Shown in pieces: positions 21,448-33,142 of a stretch of DNA of 64,000 nucleotides; within the stretch, counting starts at the first letter, position 1; each line of letters starts with the position of its first letter. Source of the stretch: Hysterangium stoloniferum (Eukaryota; Basidiomycota; Agaricomycetes; Hysterangiales; Hysterangiaceae); contig WHVD01000032.1 in the NCBI GenBank assembly GCA_015178975.1, positions 1 through 64,000 on the forward strand, given 5' to 3'. Both the position numbers and the translations under genes were made by a program. The notes under the pieces were generated by a model that ran no database searches, was not told where the DNA came from, and worked only from the letters and a program-made list of their open reading frames with translations.

Positions 21448-22033
21448 TGTTGCGACCCGTTCCCGGATGTTTCAATATCCAACTTCCGGTCTCCCACTCC
21501 CGACTTCCAATCCCCGACTTCCGACTTTTGACCTCCAACTACGGAACATCATAGTTACCGTATCATCCGCATTCTTCCCTTGTTCCGCATTTGGTAATTT
21601 GTCCGTTGACAAGTATTCACTCGTTTGTTTGTTATATTCCTGTTACGGAATATTGCCTTCCTAATATGTCTTATTGTATTTCCATTTTAAGAACACTTCC
21701 GTTTCCGTCTTATTATGGTCTTAGTTTGTAGTACAATAACAAGCAGACTTATATTAGTTTCCACGAATTTGTACTTTACCTTAGATCTGATATCGACTTA
21801 GTTTCTTATTCCTTCTCCCGTCTTTCTGTACGCTCGATATTCGGAACTCTTCGGAACTCTGAATATCCATAACTCCCATCATAAGTCTCACCTCCGAAAT
21901 TAAGGACATTGAGCGTTTGCGTAGAGGCGCAGCACATAAGCTGAAGCCGACGTCCTGACCCTATCTAGTAGTTCCCGACTTCCCGGTGACTTCCTGATAG
22001 TTCCGGAATAAGTTCCCGACACGGCACTTAACA
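21448..22033 (+). repeat. 3' LTR of Gypsy A (LTR family 1)
   Basis: 586 bp, same length as the 5' LTR with about a dozen substitutions, mostly C/T or G/A. It begins TGTTGCGACC and ends CACTTAACA, followed by the target duplication CAGCC. Confidence 0.95.
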
Positions 22034-22084
22034 CAGCCCGAGCACTCCCTGAAGTTCAGCAACTCTCAATCTGAACCAAAATGC

Positions 22085-22548
22085 ATCTACCACTTATATC
22101 TGACCTGCTTGACACTCCATGGAATGCCCAGATTTATACCAAGATAGACCTTAAACATGCCTACCACTTGGTCCAGGTCTCTGCAGGAGATGAGTGGAAA
22201 ACCACTTTTAGGATCTGATATGAGACTTTTGAGTGGTTGGTGATGCCCTTTGGGCTCACCAATGCTCCATCTGTTTTCAACATTTTATTAATGATATTTT
22301 CTCTGACATGCTTGATATATGTATCATTGTTTACTCGGACGACATTCTTATCTACTCTGAGGACCCCATGGTACATGACACATAGGTCTGCAAAGTTCTC
22401 CAGAAACTCACACAACATGGTTTATTTGCAAATGGTAAAAAATGTACTTTTGACATGGACTCCATGGAGTATTTAGGTTTCATAATGGGACCCAACAGAC
22501 TCCACATGGATGAAGCCAAAGTACAAGTCATCAAAGATTGGCCAGAAC
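22085..22548 (+). pseudogene. Gypsy B reverse transcriptase fragment
   Basis: Reads [38 protein letters not shown], then a TGA after FRI, FEWLVMPFGLTNAPS, frameshifts, and the active-site region around YSDDILIYSED (YSDD instead of the YLDD seen in Gypsy A). It ends IKDWPE where the solo LTR begins. Confidence 0.85.
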
Positions 22549-23543
22549 TGTTACGACCGGAAATCCCGCCGGACTCTGGGCACTAACTTATATGCACCCA
22601 CACCCTATACACACCCATTATCAGTTTACCGGAATTCCCACCGGACTCTGTACGTCAGACTTGTCTACATTTGACTTCGTTACATTGTGTTTCAGTCACT
22701 GGAAAACCCACCAGACTCTGTCTCTGTCTATATCCAACCTCATCCCACACGTCAGTCACTGGACTCCACTCAGAAAACCCGTCATCCCTCTAACAGAGCC
22801 CCATTCCCATTTTAGTCAAATGACCTGTCACAATTCGGACTCCGCTTCCACTCCGTTTCCCGTTATGGTTTATGATTTGTCACTATTTGGACTCCACTCC
22901 ATTCTGTCCTGTTCCTAACACCAATTTGGTGTTTACTATTTCTGTTTTATGTTTTGCTCATTTCATTTCATCATTACTGGATTCGGTATGACATTCACTC
23001 CATGGTCTATTTAAACTGGCAGATGTTGTACATACAATCCAGTCAGAAAATCGGCTTAGATTCCCCCCAGTAATCTAATACATTTTCCACTCTAAACTCC
23101 TACTTGAATTACACCGCTCACACTAGTTGGAGCCCACAGGCTCCGGTGCATCTATCTCTCTTAACCTATCTCAACTCACGACCCATGACCTCTGACCTAC
23201 AACCTCTCAACCCACGACCCCTTCCCAGGCTCCCTGGGATTCCTGTCCACCTGTCTGAAATTGGACAACATGGTCTAGCGAGGGCACAGCCTATAAGCTG
23301 AAGCCAAGTCCTACCAGATATTCCGCAGGTTTCTGGAGGATGGATCCCTTCGACTATGTGTTGATTTTAGAGGACTCAATGCTGTCACCAAGAAGGATAA
23401 GTATCCACTCCCACTTATATCTGATCTGCTCGATGCTCCGTGGAATGCCCAGATTTATACCAAAATAGATCTCAAACACACCTATCATTTGGTCTGGATT
23501 GCCATGGGTTTCTCCGGAGACCCACTGTGTATGTACCCTAACA
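22549..23543 (+). mobile_element. Solo LTR (LTR family 2) with a reverse-transcriptase insert
   Basis: Starts TGTTACGACC and ends CCCTAACA, flanked by the 5-bp duplication AGAAC (22544-22548 and 23544-23548). It matches the solo LTR at 43223-44062 except for an extra stretch of about 170 bp near 23337-23506 that encodes [16 protein letters not shown] and [16 protein letters not shown], a piece of Gypsy B reverse transcriptase. Confidence 0.9.
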
Positions 23544-23548
23544 AGAAC

Positions 23549-25770
23549 CCAGAAAAGTCAAAGATATACAATCTTTCCTTGGCTTTGCTAATTTTTACTG
23601 ATGGTTTATCTGTGGATATTCTGAGATCACGGTCCCCTTACTTGTCTTACATGCAAGGGTGTCCCATGGACTTTTGATGATAACTGTTGAAAAGCTTTCA
23701 ATTTTTTAAAAGACTCTTTTTCTTCAGCTCCACTCCTTTCACATTGGAAACCAGACATTCTGCTCATTGTTGAGATGGATGCCTCAGACTATGCACTTGG
23801 AGCCATTCTGTCTATCCAGGACTCTGATGGAGAAGTCCACCCTGTGGCATTTCTATCCCAGACTTTCACCAGACCAGAGCTCAATTATGATGTCTATGAC
23901 AAGGAACTCCTAGCAATTTTTGCAGCTTTCAAATTGTGGCGACACTATTTGGAGGGTGCAGGAATTCCAATTGATGTTGTAACAGATCATAAAAACCTAG
24001 AATACTTTTCAACTACTAAATTCTTGACCCACCAGCAGGCCTGTTGGTCTGAATACTTATCGGCTTTTAATATGATTATCTGTTTTTGACCCAGCCACCT
24101 TGGCAGTAAACCCAACACTTTGACTAGAGGATGGGACATCTATCCTAAAGAGGGGAGTAATAACTATGCCACAGTAAACCTGCATAACTTGAATTCCATT
24201 TTCATGAATCAGCAGCTTACTGCATCAGTCCATGTGACTTTTCTCATCCATCCCATCATCCGTGGAATTATTGTTATGGACATTGAGGAACTACATCAAG
24301 ATATTCAATTGGCAATTCCATTAGATCCAACAACCAAAGCACATCTTGACAACCCCATGGACCCCAGACAACCCTGGTGGTCTCGTGACCAGCATGGTTT
24401 CATTAGACTTGACAATTGTATACATGTACCAGACTCCAACAGTCTCTGCCTCCAGGTTCTCCAGTACAAACACAACCATCCACTCCTGGGACATTTTGGG
24501 TTCAACAAAACTCTATCATTAATAAGAAGAGAATACACTTGGCCTGGACTCTGAGATTTTGTTAAGCACTATTGTAAATATTGCATTACTCATCCATGCT
24601 CCAAATCACAGTGTCACAGACCATACAGCCTTCTGAAACAATTCCCAGTACTGGAACACCTGTGGAATTCCATCTCTATGGATTTCATTGAACACCTACT
24701 GGACTCTGAAGGCTTTTCCACCATTCTAGTCATTGTTGACAGATTCTCAAAACAAGGTATTTTCATCCCTACACATGATACCATTACATCTGTGCAGTTA
24801 GTGGAACTTTTTATCATCCATGTATTTTCCAAGCACAGAGTTCCATCCCATGTAACTTCTGATTGAGGATCAGAGTTTGTATCTCATTCTTTAGATCTCT
24901 GGGGAAATCCTTGGACATGAAATTATACTTCACGTCTAGATACCACCTGGAAGGTGACAGACAAACCGAGCATGTCAATCAGACATTGGAACAATATCTC
25001 TGTGTATATTGCAACTATCAACAGGACAATTGGAAATCCTTGTTACCACTTGCAGAATTTGCTTACAACAATGCACCCTCAGCCACTACTGGCATTTCCA
25101 CATTCTTTGCAAATAAAGGGTACAATCTGAATATTACAGTATGCCCAGAACAGAATCTTGCCTCTGCCCATGCTCAAGAGTTCATCACAGACCTCCATGA
25201 GCCACGAGGAACTCTGGACTGCAATAAAATCTGCACAAGAGCAATATCAGCTTTCAGTGGACAAAAACCAGATCCCACCACCCAACTTCAAAACAAAATT
25301 GGTGATCATGTTTTTGTCAAAGCTCAATTCTTCCAGACTACCCATCCATCAAAGAAACTCACTGAAAAATATTTAGGTTTGTTTAAAATAATAGCACAAG
25401 TAGGTTCAGTTTCATGGACCCCATGGCTTCTGGATAGCATGCATGTGGTACACCCAGTATTTCATGTTTCTATGCTAGAACTGTGTACTGCTAACACTAT
25501 CCCAGACCACATGCAATCTCCACCCCCTCTGGTCATTATTGATGGAGAACCCGAGTTTGAAATCTCACAAATTTTAGACTCAAAAATAGATAAGCATTGA
25601 TGTACTTGTAAACTGCTTTACTTGGTCAAGTAGGTGGGTTATGAGGGCACAGATGAAGAGACATAATGGATTTTGGCCATAGAACTTGGTAATGCCACAG
25701 AGATTGTCACTGACTTTCATACAGCTTACCCACTGAAATCCCGACCACTATTCTCTCTCTAGCTGCATTC
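23549..25770 (+). pseudogene. Gypsy B RNase H, integrase and chromodomain
   Basis: RNase H: VEMDASDYALGAILSIQD, DVYDKELLAIFAAFKLWRHY, DVVTDHKNLEYFSTTKFL. Integrase: HNHPLLGHFGFNKTLSLIRR, a TGA after WPGL, SMDFIEHLLDSEGFSTI, VTSD followed by TGA then SEFVS in place of RGS, HLEGDRQTEHVNQTLEQYL, LPLAEFAYNNAPSATTG. Chromodomain remnants follow (LGLFKIIAQVGSVSW, FEISQILDSKID, LLYLVK, WVGYEGTDEET). Several stops fall at positions where Gypsy A has CGA or TGG. Downstream at 25915-25960 lies an A/T-rich tract. Confidence 0.88.
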
Positions 25771-26001
25771 CACAGACCCTGTGTATGTATATGTTAGACT
25801 CACTTCATTTTTCCCTGTCACCCTATGTCTCTCTTTGCTTTTACAGGTTTCTGACTTGTTTTACTTAAGCCTTAGTGGACCTCCTGTGGACTTTTATGTT
25901 TCACACATTTATTTTTTTTTTAAAAAAAAGAAGAATTAATTAAAAATTATTATTTGTTTGTCTTTCATTCTACATTTATGGGGCTATGCTTCTGCCCACT
26001 T

Positions 26002-26917
26002 TCAATAAACTCCTTGTGGAGTTCTACCAACTCCTCGGGGACCCATCCTCATCCTCCCTGGACTCCTCAGAACTCCCAACCTGGGGCTCTGAATAAACAT
26101 ACCCACCATATTCCACCAAGAACACCCAGAACACCCTGCAGAGTCTCTGGAGTGTCTCCACCACAGTCTCCTGCATCCAGTTTCTCTCTTCAAGCAACTG
26201 GTTCTGGGCCTCTATACCCATGGCTATTCACCTCAAAATGTCCTCCAAGCCCCCAGGCCTGTCTGAGCCACCCACTTCCCATGCCATGGACCCCGTGGGC
26301 TCATGGACCAGTGAGCACCTCGCTTTGAGGTGTGCACATGGCCAACAGCCCAGTCCCCACCTGGATTCCCAGTAACAGTCTGTGTTCTGGTCATTGCAAC
26401 TGGAACACCACGGGTTGTTCTTTGCCTCCAAGCATGGAGCCATTTTCCTTGTCTTCTGTTAATGTGGTCAGTACCTGGGCATTCTGTGGACCTGCCACTT
26501 ACCTTTTGAGGGCTCTCAGCCTCCCCCTCAGACTTGGACTCCACTTCTACTGCCTTGTGGCTAGAAACCAAAAGTCAGTAAAGTTCGATTAGGCAAATCA
26601 TTGGGACTTACCTTTCCCATGGCAACTGTGGCCCTCTCCATGGCTGCTTTGGCCCACTCCATGGCAACCCATGCTGCCTCCTCTCCATCCTTTTTCCTCT
26701 GCTCCTCAGCATCCTTCTCTGTGACCAGCACTGCCTGGTACTCCTTTTCCAATTCCTTCTCAGCCTCTTTAGCCCTCCTCTCTGCTTCCTCCCTTTGTCA
26801 ATGCTGCTCCTCCTGCTGCACCAAAATTTGGGCAGCAGTAAGTGGAGCCTGGTATGGGGAGCCTGTGGAGGGCCTGGCAGTGGCAATTGGTTTGTGAGGT
26901 GTTGGTTTTGGACCCAT
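26002..26917 (-). pseudogene. Antisense accessory gene of Gypsy B
   Basis: Orthologue of the antisense gene of Gypsy A. Start ATG 26917 (MGPKPTPHKPIATARPS), then a coiled coil with one TGA (after EEQH). Introns at 26561-26611 (51 bp) and 26456-26502 (47 bp) sit at the same places as in Gypsy A, flanking the exon HKAVEVESKSEGEAESPQK (Gypsy A: RKAVEVEVEGEAGPSSPK). Exon 3 has the cluster CX2CX6CX9CX2CX6C (CSSCNDQNTDC and CWPCAHLKARC), a TGA near 26229, then QNQLLEERNWMQETVVETLQ and the acidic end SEESREDEDGSP. Shared motif spacing and intron positions show a real gene rather than an antisense shadow. Confidence 0.75.
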
Positions 26918-27056
26918 AATGACTGGATGATGGGGGTATAAAAAAGAAGAAGAAATTTTATTACTAGATCACATGACCTTTTGACACATATGTGTAACTG
27001 ACAAACTTTATCATGTTCTAGAGCCTCTATGGGACTTTGGCATAAAGGGAGGGTAC

Positions 27057-27826
27057 TGTTAGGACCAGAAAACCTGCCAGGCTCCAGACCCCACCCTATA
27101 TGCACCTGACTCTCTATACCAGGTTATAGCTAACCAGAAAACCCACCAGGCTCTAGACCCCACCTTATATGCACCTGACTCTATACCCACCAAGCCAAAG
27201 TTCACAACCAGACAACCCACCAGGACCTGTGAACATCAAACCTGTCTATGTCCAACTCCATTCCACATACCAGTCATTGGACTCCACCTGGACAACCCAT
27301 CAGCTCTTTAACTGAGCTCTGCTCCTGTTATGGTCAAATGACCTGTCATGTTTCAGACTCCACCCCCATTCTGTTCTGTCCCTAACACCTAGTTTGGTGT
27401 TTATTCATCCTGATTTATGTTTACTTGTTTAGGCTTTTACTATTACCAGATTTAGTATTGTATACATTCCACAGTCTATATAGTCTAGCTGATGTTTGTA
27501 CATACAATCCAGTCAGAAAATCAACCAAGTTTCCCCAGTAATGCTAACACCTATTCTACTCTATCTCCACCTCTCATCTTAAGCATAACACTCTTGACCA
27601 CATTGGAGCCCACAGGCTTTCTGACTGGTCCTTCAACATCAACTTTCGACCCATGAACCTTTGACCCAGCAACTATACCCAGACTCCCCAGGTTCTCTGC
27701 CTGCTTGTGTGAAAGTGGATGCCACCATCTCACGAGGGTGCAAGCTATAAGCTGAAGCCAAGTCCTACTGGAATATCTGTGGGTTTCTCTGGAAACCCTC
27801 CATTAAGCTCTGCACAACCCTTAACA
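27057..27826 (+). repeat. 3' LTR of Gypsy B (LTR family 2), decayed
   Basis: Preceded by the purine tract AAAGGGAGGGTAC. It starts TGTTAGGACC and follows the order of the solo LTR at 43223-44062 (including TCAAATGACCTGTCA and CACCTAGTTTGGTGTTTA) to AAGCTGAAGCCAAGTCCTAC and the end CCCTTAACA. Confidence 0.8.
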
Positions 27827-28058
27827 ACATATCACATACAGCCATTCTTTGAAAATCACAGATCTTCCTTAGTGGACACAGAATTTATAACCAAATATAT
27901 AGCAAGTGAACAGAAGATTGGCCACTACTCCAGGGACTTTATGCCAGAGGGGCTGGAGCAAGCCATAGGACCATTTCAGACATCTCCCCTGGGACTTATC
28001 CCAAAGCTGAATTTGAGAATGTACCACATGACACAAGGCCTATTGTTTCCCTGAGATT
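27827..28058 (+). pseudogene. Reverse-transcriptase-like fragment, possibly DIRS/Ngaro type
   Basis: The frame reads IGPFQTSPLGLIPK and then MTQGLLFP, preceded by ITKYIASEQKIGHYSRDF. The pattern GPF-x-TSPLG-x-IPK resembles the first reverse-transcriptase block of tyrosine-recombinase retrotransposons in basidiomycetes. Only about 75 residues remain, so the assignment is tentative. Confidence 0.35.
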
Positions 28059-28636
28059 ATTACAACCCATTCCCTGATACTTCAATATCCAATATCATCC
28101 AAAACATCCAACCTCCACCCCAAGTCTCCAATATGGCTTCCCACCTCAATATCTGATTCTGACTTCCAACTATGGAACATTCATAGTTCCTGTACTTCTG
28201 GATCTCACCTTTGTTCCATATTTGGTAACTTGTTGACTGACAAGTACATATTCACTCGTTTACTCATTGTATTCCCATTTTGGAATACTTTCCTTAGTCC
28301 ATCTTATTTTATTCCCATTTCGGAATACTTCCAATTCCATCTTATTGTGATCTTAATTTGTAGTACAATAATGAGAAAACTTATATTAGTTTCCATGAAT
28401 TTGTACTTTACATCAGATCTGATATCAACTTAGTTTCTTATTCCTTCCTTCTCTCTGTTGATATTCAGAACTCTTTGGAACTCTGAATATCTGTTTCCTC
28501 TGGTGTAACATTCCTGTCTCTGAAATTAAGGACTTTGAGCATTTGCGTAAAGGTGTAGCACATAAGCTGAAGCTGACATCCTGACCCTATTTTGAAGTTT
28601 CCAAGTTCTTGGTCATTTCCCAATAGTTCTGGAATA
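28059..28636 (+). repeat. Decayed LTR of family 1, cut by a Tc1 element
   Basis: Follows the Gypsy A LTR from ATTACAACCCATTCCCTGAT (Gypsy A: GTTACGACCCGTTCCCGGAT) to ATAGTTCTGGAATA, with nearly every CpG replaced. AGATCTGATAT, the self-priming block, is still intact near 28415. The Tc1 element inserts at the TA of GGAATA. Confidence 0.85.
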
Positions 28637-29597
28637 CAGTGGCTCAAAAAATCATTCCAATGTTTTGTTATTTTGGAAAGATTGATTCAATGCAAACACC
28701 AGAGATCAGATAATTCCTAAAGTATTACCCAATATAGTATAGTATTTTAGCTTGAAGCTGATCCTTGGCCTATGTAATTTGAATCCAAATTGGTGGAATG
28801 ATAAATAAAACAACATAATCATTCATTGGAAGGATTTTTTGACCCTCTATTATTTTAACAGAAAAGTTACTATTTCAGTAAAAATACTAGTCTAAACCAT
28901 TTGTGAGACCAATAAATATGTCATGTGACTTTGTTTACATCTGTTTGACATGTTGACAATTGGTTCAACCACTTCTTAGCCTTTACCACCACTATGAAGG
29001 CTATTTCTACTACTCAGCATTTTACTATTATCTCTCTTCTTCAAGAGGGGTATTCCCACACTCAAATCCAGACTAAAACTGGTTTAGGGAGGGCTACAAT
29101 CAATAGGATCAAGGCTGAAGTGCTTGCAGATAAAGAAAACAACCCAGCTGGCCATCTTTCCAAGCTTACCACTTATAACAAACAGTCAATTGTCCATCAA
29201 ATTAGCTCTGGAAAACTTGACAATGCCGTTCAAGCTGCCCAATTCATTGATTCTGTCATCCCCAACTCTGTCATTCTTCAAACAGTCAGGAATTCACTCA
29301 AGAAAAATGGTTTTTACTCTGCAACAAAGAGGAAAGTATCTATGTTGAAGAAGACTCATCATCAGAAGCAACTTGAGTTTGCTCAGTACCATGAAAACTG
29401 GACTGTGGAGGACTTCAAAAGGGTGTTGTGGACAGATGAGACAAAGATTAACTGAATTGGATCTGATGGAAAGGTATATGTTTGGAAAGAATGGGGGGAA
29501 CCAATATCTAACTGAACCACAATACCAATTGTCAAGCATGGAGGAGGAAATAATCACATGGTATGGGGCTGTATGGGGTGTAATGGTGTGGGAAAGT
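28637..29597 (+). mobile_element. Tc1/mariner element, 3'-truncated (Tc1-1)
   Basis: The left terminal inverted repeat starts CAGTGGCTCAAAAAATCATT after a TA. The transposase starts at 28994 (MKAISTTQHFTIISLLQEGY) with two helix-turn-helix blocks, then ENWTVEDFKRVLWTDETKIN, a TGA, and GSDGKVYVWKEWGEP. In another frame HMVWGCMGCNGVGKL follows, where the element breaks off into the minisatellite at 29598. The second catalytic D, the E and the right end are missing. Confidence 0.88.
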
Positions 29598-29830
29598 TAT
29601 ACTCCCCATCTCATTTATACTCCCCTTCTCATTTATACTCCCCTTCTCATTTATACTCCCCTTCTCATTTATACTCCCCTTCTCATTTATACTCCCCTTC
29701 TCATTTATACTCCCTTCTCATTCATACTCTCTTTCTTATTTATACCCTCTTCTCATTTATACTCTCCTTCTCATTCATACTCCCCTTCTCATTCATACTC
29801 CCCTTCTCATTCATACTCCCCTTCTACTCA
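29598..29830. repeat. 18-bp minisatellite
   Basis: About 13 copies of CTCATTTATACTCCCCTT, the later ones degenerate. Because 18 is a multiple of 3 it makes an artificial open frame rich in SPSHLY. It replaces the distal half of Tc1-1. Confidence 0.9.
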
Positions 29831-30004
29831 TCTGTCTGTCATTAAATATTTTAGTATAAATTATTGTCTTATATTCTACTAATCTCCAGTTCAAATATTG
29901 AGTTAGAACCTACCTGTTAGGAACTATGTCATTTAGACCCCTATGTGTGTTTTCAATCTATAATCTGGCATCCTGATATTGGTATTTCTGATACAACATC
30001 TCTG

Positions 30005-31293
30005 ATGACCATGTACTGACAACTCCCACCTTATAGCCACCCGACCTCTACCTCATGCATCAGTCATCAGACAACCTGCCAGGACCCACACTTGTCAAAC
30101 CTACCTATGCCTGACTCTGCTGGGACCCATGCATGTCAAGCCTGTCTATGTCTGACTCTGTTTTCATGCACCAGTCACCAGACTCTGCCTGGACAACCAG
30201 TCAGCTCTCTAACTGAGCTGCTCCCATTATAGTCAAATGACCTGTCATGTTTCAAATTCTGCCCCCATTCTGTTCCATCCCTAACACCTAGTTTGGTGTT
30301 TACTTGTCCCAATTTATGTTTACTCATTTAGTCCTTCATTATTACTGGACATAGTATTGCATACTGTTATGACCCGTGCACTCGGCACACCGTCGGACCT
30401 GATCGGACCTCATGCAAAACTCCAATCGCTCACAAACCATTGGTATTCCGACTAACCCCATTAAGCACCTTCATTGTTCCTAATTAGTACTTCCATCCCC
30501 CCTTTATCCTATACAACCAGCCTTACGCCTTTTCTGCCCCTGTAGTAGTCTACGTCCAGATTTGTAATGTTCCATCTATTGCTCTACATTTTCACGTCAC
30601 TTTATATGTAGTTCCATCTGCTCCATTAGTAATTTCCTTTGTTCCGTTTTCATTTGGATAAGCACTGGTTTTCTGCATATATGCCACTCATGTATCATAG
30701 TATTAGGACAATCAGAATATTGACTCAGAACACGTGTATACATCTCTCATAGTTCCACTCTGAGTAGTTCCGCTCCTGCCCTTGCTTGCACTCGCTCATT
30801 CTTGGTCTCTGACCTCACAACCCACTACTATCCATCGGCCTCTGATCAGTGATTTACTGAGAGGACTATATGACAGGATAAGTTTTCTGCCTGCCCAAAA
30901 TTTAAGGACACCCGATGGAATTTGTGAGGGTGCAGCACATAAGCTGAAGCCAAGTCCTCCCCATCAGCCTACCAACATTAGTCAGTTTTCAGTTCTTAAC
31001 ACATACATTTCACAGTCTATATAGTCTAGCTGATGTTTGATACAATCTGGTCAGAAAATCGACTAAGTTTCCCCAGTAACTCTATCACCTATTCTATTCT
31101 ATCTCCACCTCTCCCTCACAACACTATCAACCCTGTCAGAGCCCCTGGGCTTTCTGACTAGGTCTTATGACATCAACTTTCACACATCGACCTATCAACT
31201 ATACCTGGACTCCCTGTGTTTCCCATCTGCTTGTTTAAAATTGGACACTATGATCTCACAAGGGTGCAGCCTAGAAGCTGAAGCCAAGTCCTA
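30005..31293 (+). repeat. Decayed LTR of family 2, interrupted by a solo LTR
   Basis: Left part (about 30005-30364) and right part (31002-31293) follow LTR family 2: TCAAATGACCTGTCATG, CACCTAGTTTGGTGTTTAC, then TATATAGTCTAGCTGATGTT, AGTCAGAAAATCGACT and AAGCTGAAGCCAAGTCCTAC. It is interrupted by the solo LTR 30365-31001 and its end has expanded into the 21-bp minisatellite. Confidence 0.8.
30365..31001 (+). mobile_element. Solo LTR (LTR family 3)
   Basis: 637 bp from TGTTATGACC to TTCTTAACA with the 5-bp target duplication CATAC (30360-30364 and 31002-31006). Shares AATTTAAGGACACCCGA and GCAGCACATAAGCTGAAGCC with the family 3 copies at 35233, 42866 and 51214. CpG-rich compared with its surroundings, so younger. 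Confidence 0.92.
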
Positions 31294-31518
31294 CCAGAAT
31301 ACCCACAGGTTTCTCCAGAATACCCACAGGTTTCTCCAGAATACCCACAGGTTTCTCCAGAATACCCACAGGTTTCTCCAGAATACCCACAGGTTTCTCC
31401 AGAATACCCACAAGTTTCTCCAGAATACCCACAGGTTTCTCCAGAATACCCACAGGTTTCTCCAGAATACCCACAGGTTTCTCCAGACTACCCACAGGTT
31501 TCTCCAGAATACCCACAA
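31294..31518. repeat. 21-bp minisatellite grown from an LTR
   Basis: Eleven copies of CCAGAATACCCACAGGTTTCT-like 21-mers with very few changes. The unit corresponds to the 3' end of LTR family 2 (ACCAGATATCCTGCGGGTTT at 44010). Open frames on both strands here are by-products of the period of 21. Confidence 0.93.
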
Positions 31519-31559
31519 ACCCTCCATTGACTCATTATCAGTACCCCTTCCATCACCAC

Positions 31560-32170
31560 TCACAGCACCCCTGACATGTGTTTTAACCCTCTAGCATTCC
31601 ATTCCATCTCCATCTCATCTGCACCCCTGTCACCATTTCCCTTTACACGTCTCATTTGCCACTGCAGACCCCTTTAGTATTGTTTAGTATTATTTAGTAT
31701 TTTACATTTAGTCTCCCTGCCTTGTCATCAACTTCTTATGATCTATTTCATCCTTCACTTCCTTGATTGGCTCTCCAGTCATCTGTCTCATTGTAGTATA
31801 AAATATTCTTCATGTATGCTACAGTTCTTCAGTTCAAAAATTGACTTAGATTACCCTCTACTAGTTCTCAGTCTCTCTCTTCCCCTCTCAATACCCTTGA
31901 AGATGTTCTTTGGCAAGCCATGAACTCTTACCTTATGACTCTTAGTATTTCAGCCCACCCGTCCATTGAGCTAAGTGTTCATCTTCACTTTTATTGTACT
32001 ATCTGGTCCGTTTGAAATACCAGAGCACCCTAACAGTTTGTGTGAAGGTGCAACACATAGGTTGAAGCCAAGCTCCACTACATTTATAGAGTTGGACCTC
32101 CTGACTAGTACAATCTCTATTGTCAACCTCCCAATTAGTTCATCTCCAATCATCAGACCCCCAACTTAGA
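31560..32170 (+). repeat. Decayed LTR-like sequence
   Basis: Has the layout of the other LTRs: a TATA-like TAGTATAAAATATT near 31795, CAGTTCAAAAATTGACTTAG near 31830 and GTGCAACACATAGGTTGAAG near 32048. Ends and target duplication are not clear. 32171-32690 holds no gene I can recognise. Confidence 0.5.
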
Positions 32171-32689
32171 GCCCCCCTTCCCCTTTTTAGTTTAGATCTT
32201 AACACTATCTGGAAGCTGGGGGGTTCAAGATACCAAGCCAGCTTGTGCTATAATCTCACATGGTCCTACATACCTTTCAGTGAGTGTCTTGGAAGGTTGG
32301 GTTGTCCAGAAGAATTCAGGTTTAACAAAACACATGTAAGGCTGTAGGGGTATCAGCCTCACTCAGCAACAGACAGGACAATGTTATCTGATTGTGAATT
32401 GTAGCAATATACAGTACATAAGTGATAGGTGAGTTCTTTTTCTGTGAGAGTAGCCACTAAAATATTCTCTCTTAAAAGGGGTTCTGCTGGTGGAACAATT
32501 GGAGAACAAAGGCACAAAGGCACAAAGAAAATATTGTTCAAGGGGAAAGTGATAGTAGAGACAGAAAATTGGCAATCACAATCAGGGCAGTGAGATGAAG
32601 AACAATCCCAGTGACAATAGGTGAGCAGGATGGTGCAGGGTGGTGTGGTCACCAGAAGAGGAATGATTGGGTGATTGGGGAGACAACAG

Positions 32690-33142
32690 GTAAGTGGTCA
32701 GTGTTGGTGTGACATATTTTTCTATGGTAAGACCACTGGGTTACAACACAGTTGCCAATCTTGAAGTCAGGTGGCAGGATCTGGTTTCTGTCTGCTGAAT
32801 GTTAGGATTGTTCCTGGTGGATGTTATTGCTTTCCAGAGTTCTTGGTGGAGTTCAAGATCCATAACAAATTCTTGAGCATGAGCTGACATAAGCTTAGAT
32901 TCTAGATACACTGTGTCAAATTCTGGAGCATGAGCCAATGTACAGTTACATTCCAGGTATACTGTGATATTGGGGTGATACAGTATGCCAGTAGTGGCAG
33001 CTAGTGTGCTGTTATATGCAAATTCTGCTAGGGGAAGAAGGGATTTCTGATTGTTCTGTTAATAATTACAATATACATGGAGGTGTTGTTCCAAAATTTG
33101 TGTTCAGTTTGTCCATCACCTTCCAGATGGCATCCTGATGTA
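32690..33142 (-). pseudogene. Gypsy integrase fragment, distal half (Gypsy C)
   Basis: On the minus strand: a segment matching HLEGDGQTEH and the AEFAYNS region, then SAHAQEFVMDLELHQELWKA and the PDFKIGN region, equivalent to Gypsy A RAQEFITDLDELHQELRKA and PNFKIGD. It is the continuation of 38427-38690; Tc1-B is inserted between the halves at a TA. Confidence 0.8.

Larger units (their letters stand above)
14504..22033 (+). mobile_element. Full-length chromodomain Gypsy LTR retrotransposon (Gypsy A)
   Basis: A 7530-bp element with 586-bp LTRs (14504-15089 and 21448-22033) that start TGTT and end AACA, flanked by the 5-bp target duplication CAGCC (14499-14503 and 22034-22038). Order: gag with one zinc knuckle, protease, reverse transcriptase, RNase H, integrase with C-terminal chromodomain, then an antisense gene, a purine tract and the 3' LTR. 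The LTRs differ at about a dozen positions, almost all transitions, so the insertion is fairly young, yet the pol frame already has several stops and frameshifts. It sits next to the truncated Gypsy B. Confidence 0.97.
22081..27826 (+). mobile_element. 5'-truncated Gypsy element (Gypsy B), decayed
   Basis: Begins inside reverse transcriptase, continues through RNase H, integrase and chromodomain to 25760, then an antisense gene (about 26002-26917), a purine tract and a 3' LTR (27057-27826, LTR family 2). It is clearly related to Gypsy A but CpG-poor and full of stops, so much older. A solo LTR of its own family (22549-23543) interrupts it. Confidence 0.9.

Noticed and set aside
29558-29882. 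Open frames rich in YSPSHL and YTPLLI repeats
   Set aside because: They are generated by the 18-bp minisatellite.
31271-31594. Open frames on both strands rich in ILEKPVG, FWRNLWV or NTHRFLQ repeats
   Set aside because: They are by-products of a 21-bp tandem array whose length is a multiple of three.
32359-32652. Cysteine-rich 97-residue open frame on the minus strand as a further antisense zinc gene
   Set aside because: The cysteine spacing does not match the cluster of the Gypsy A and B genes and the flanking introns are absent.
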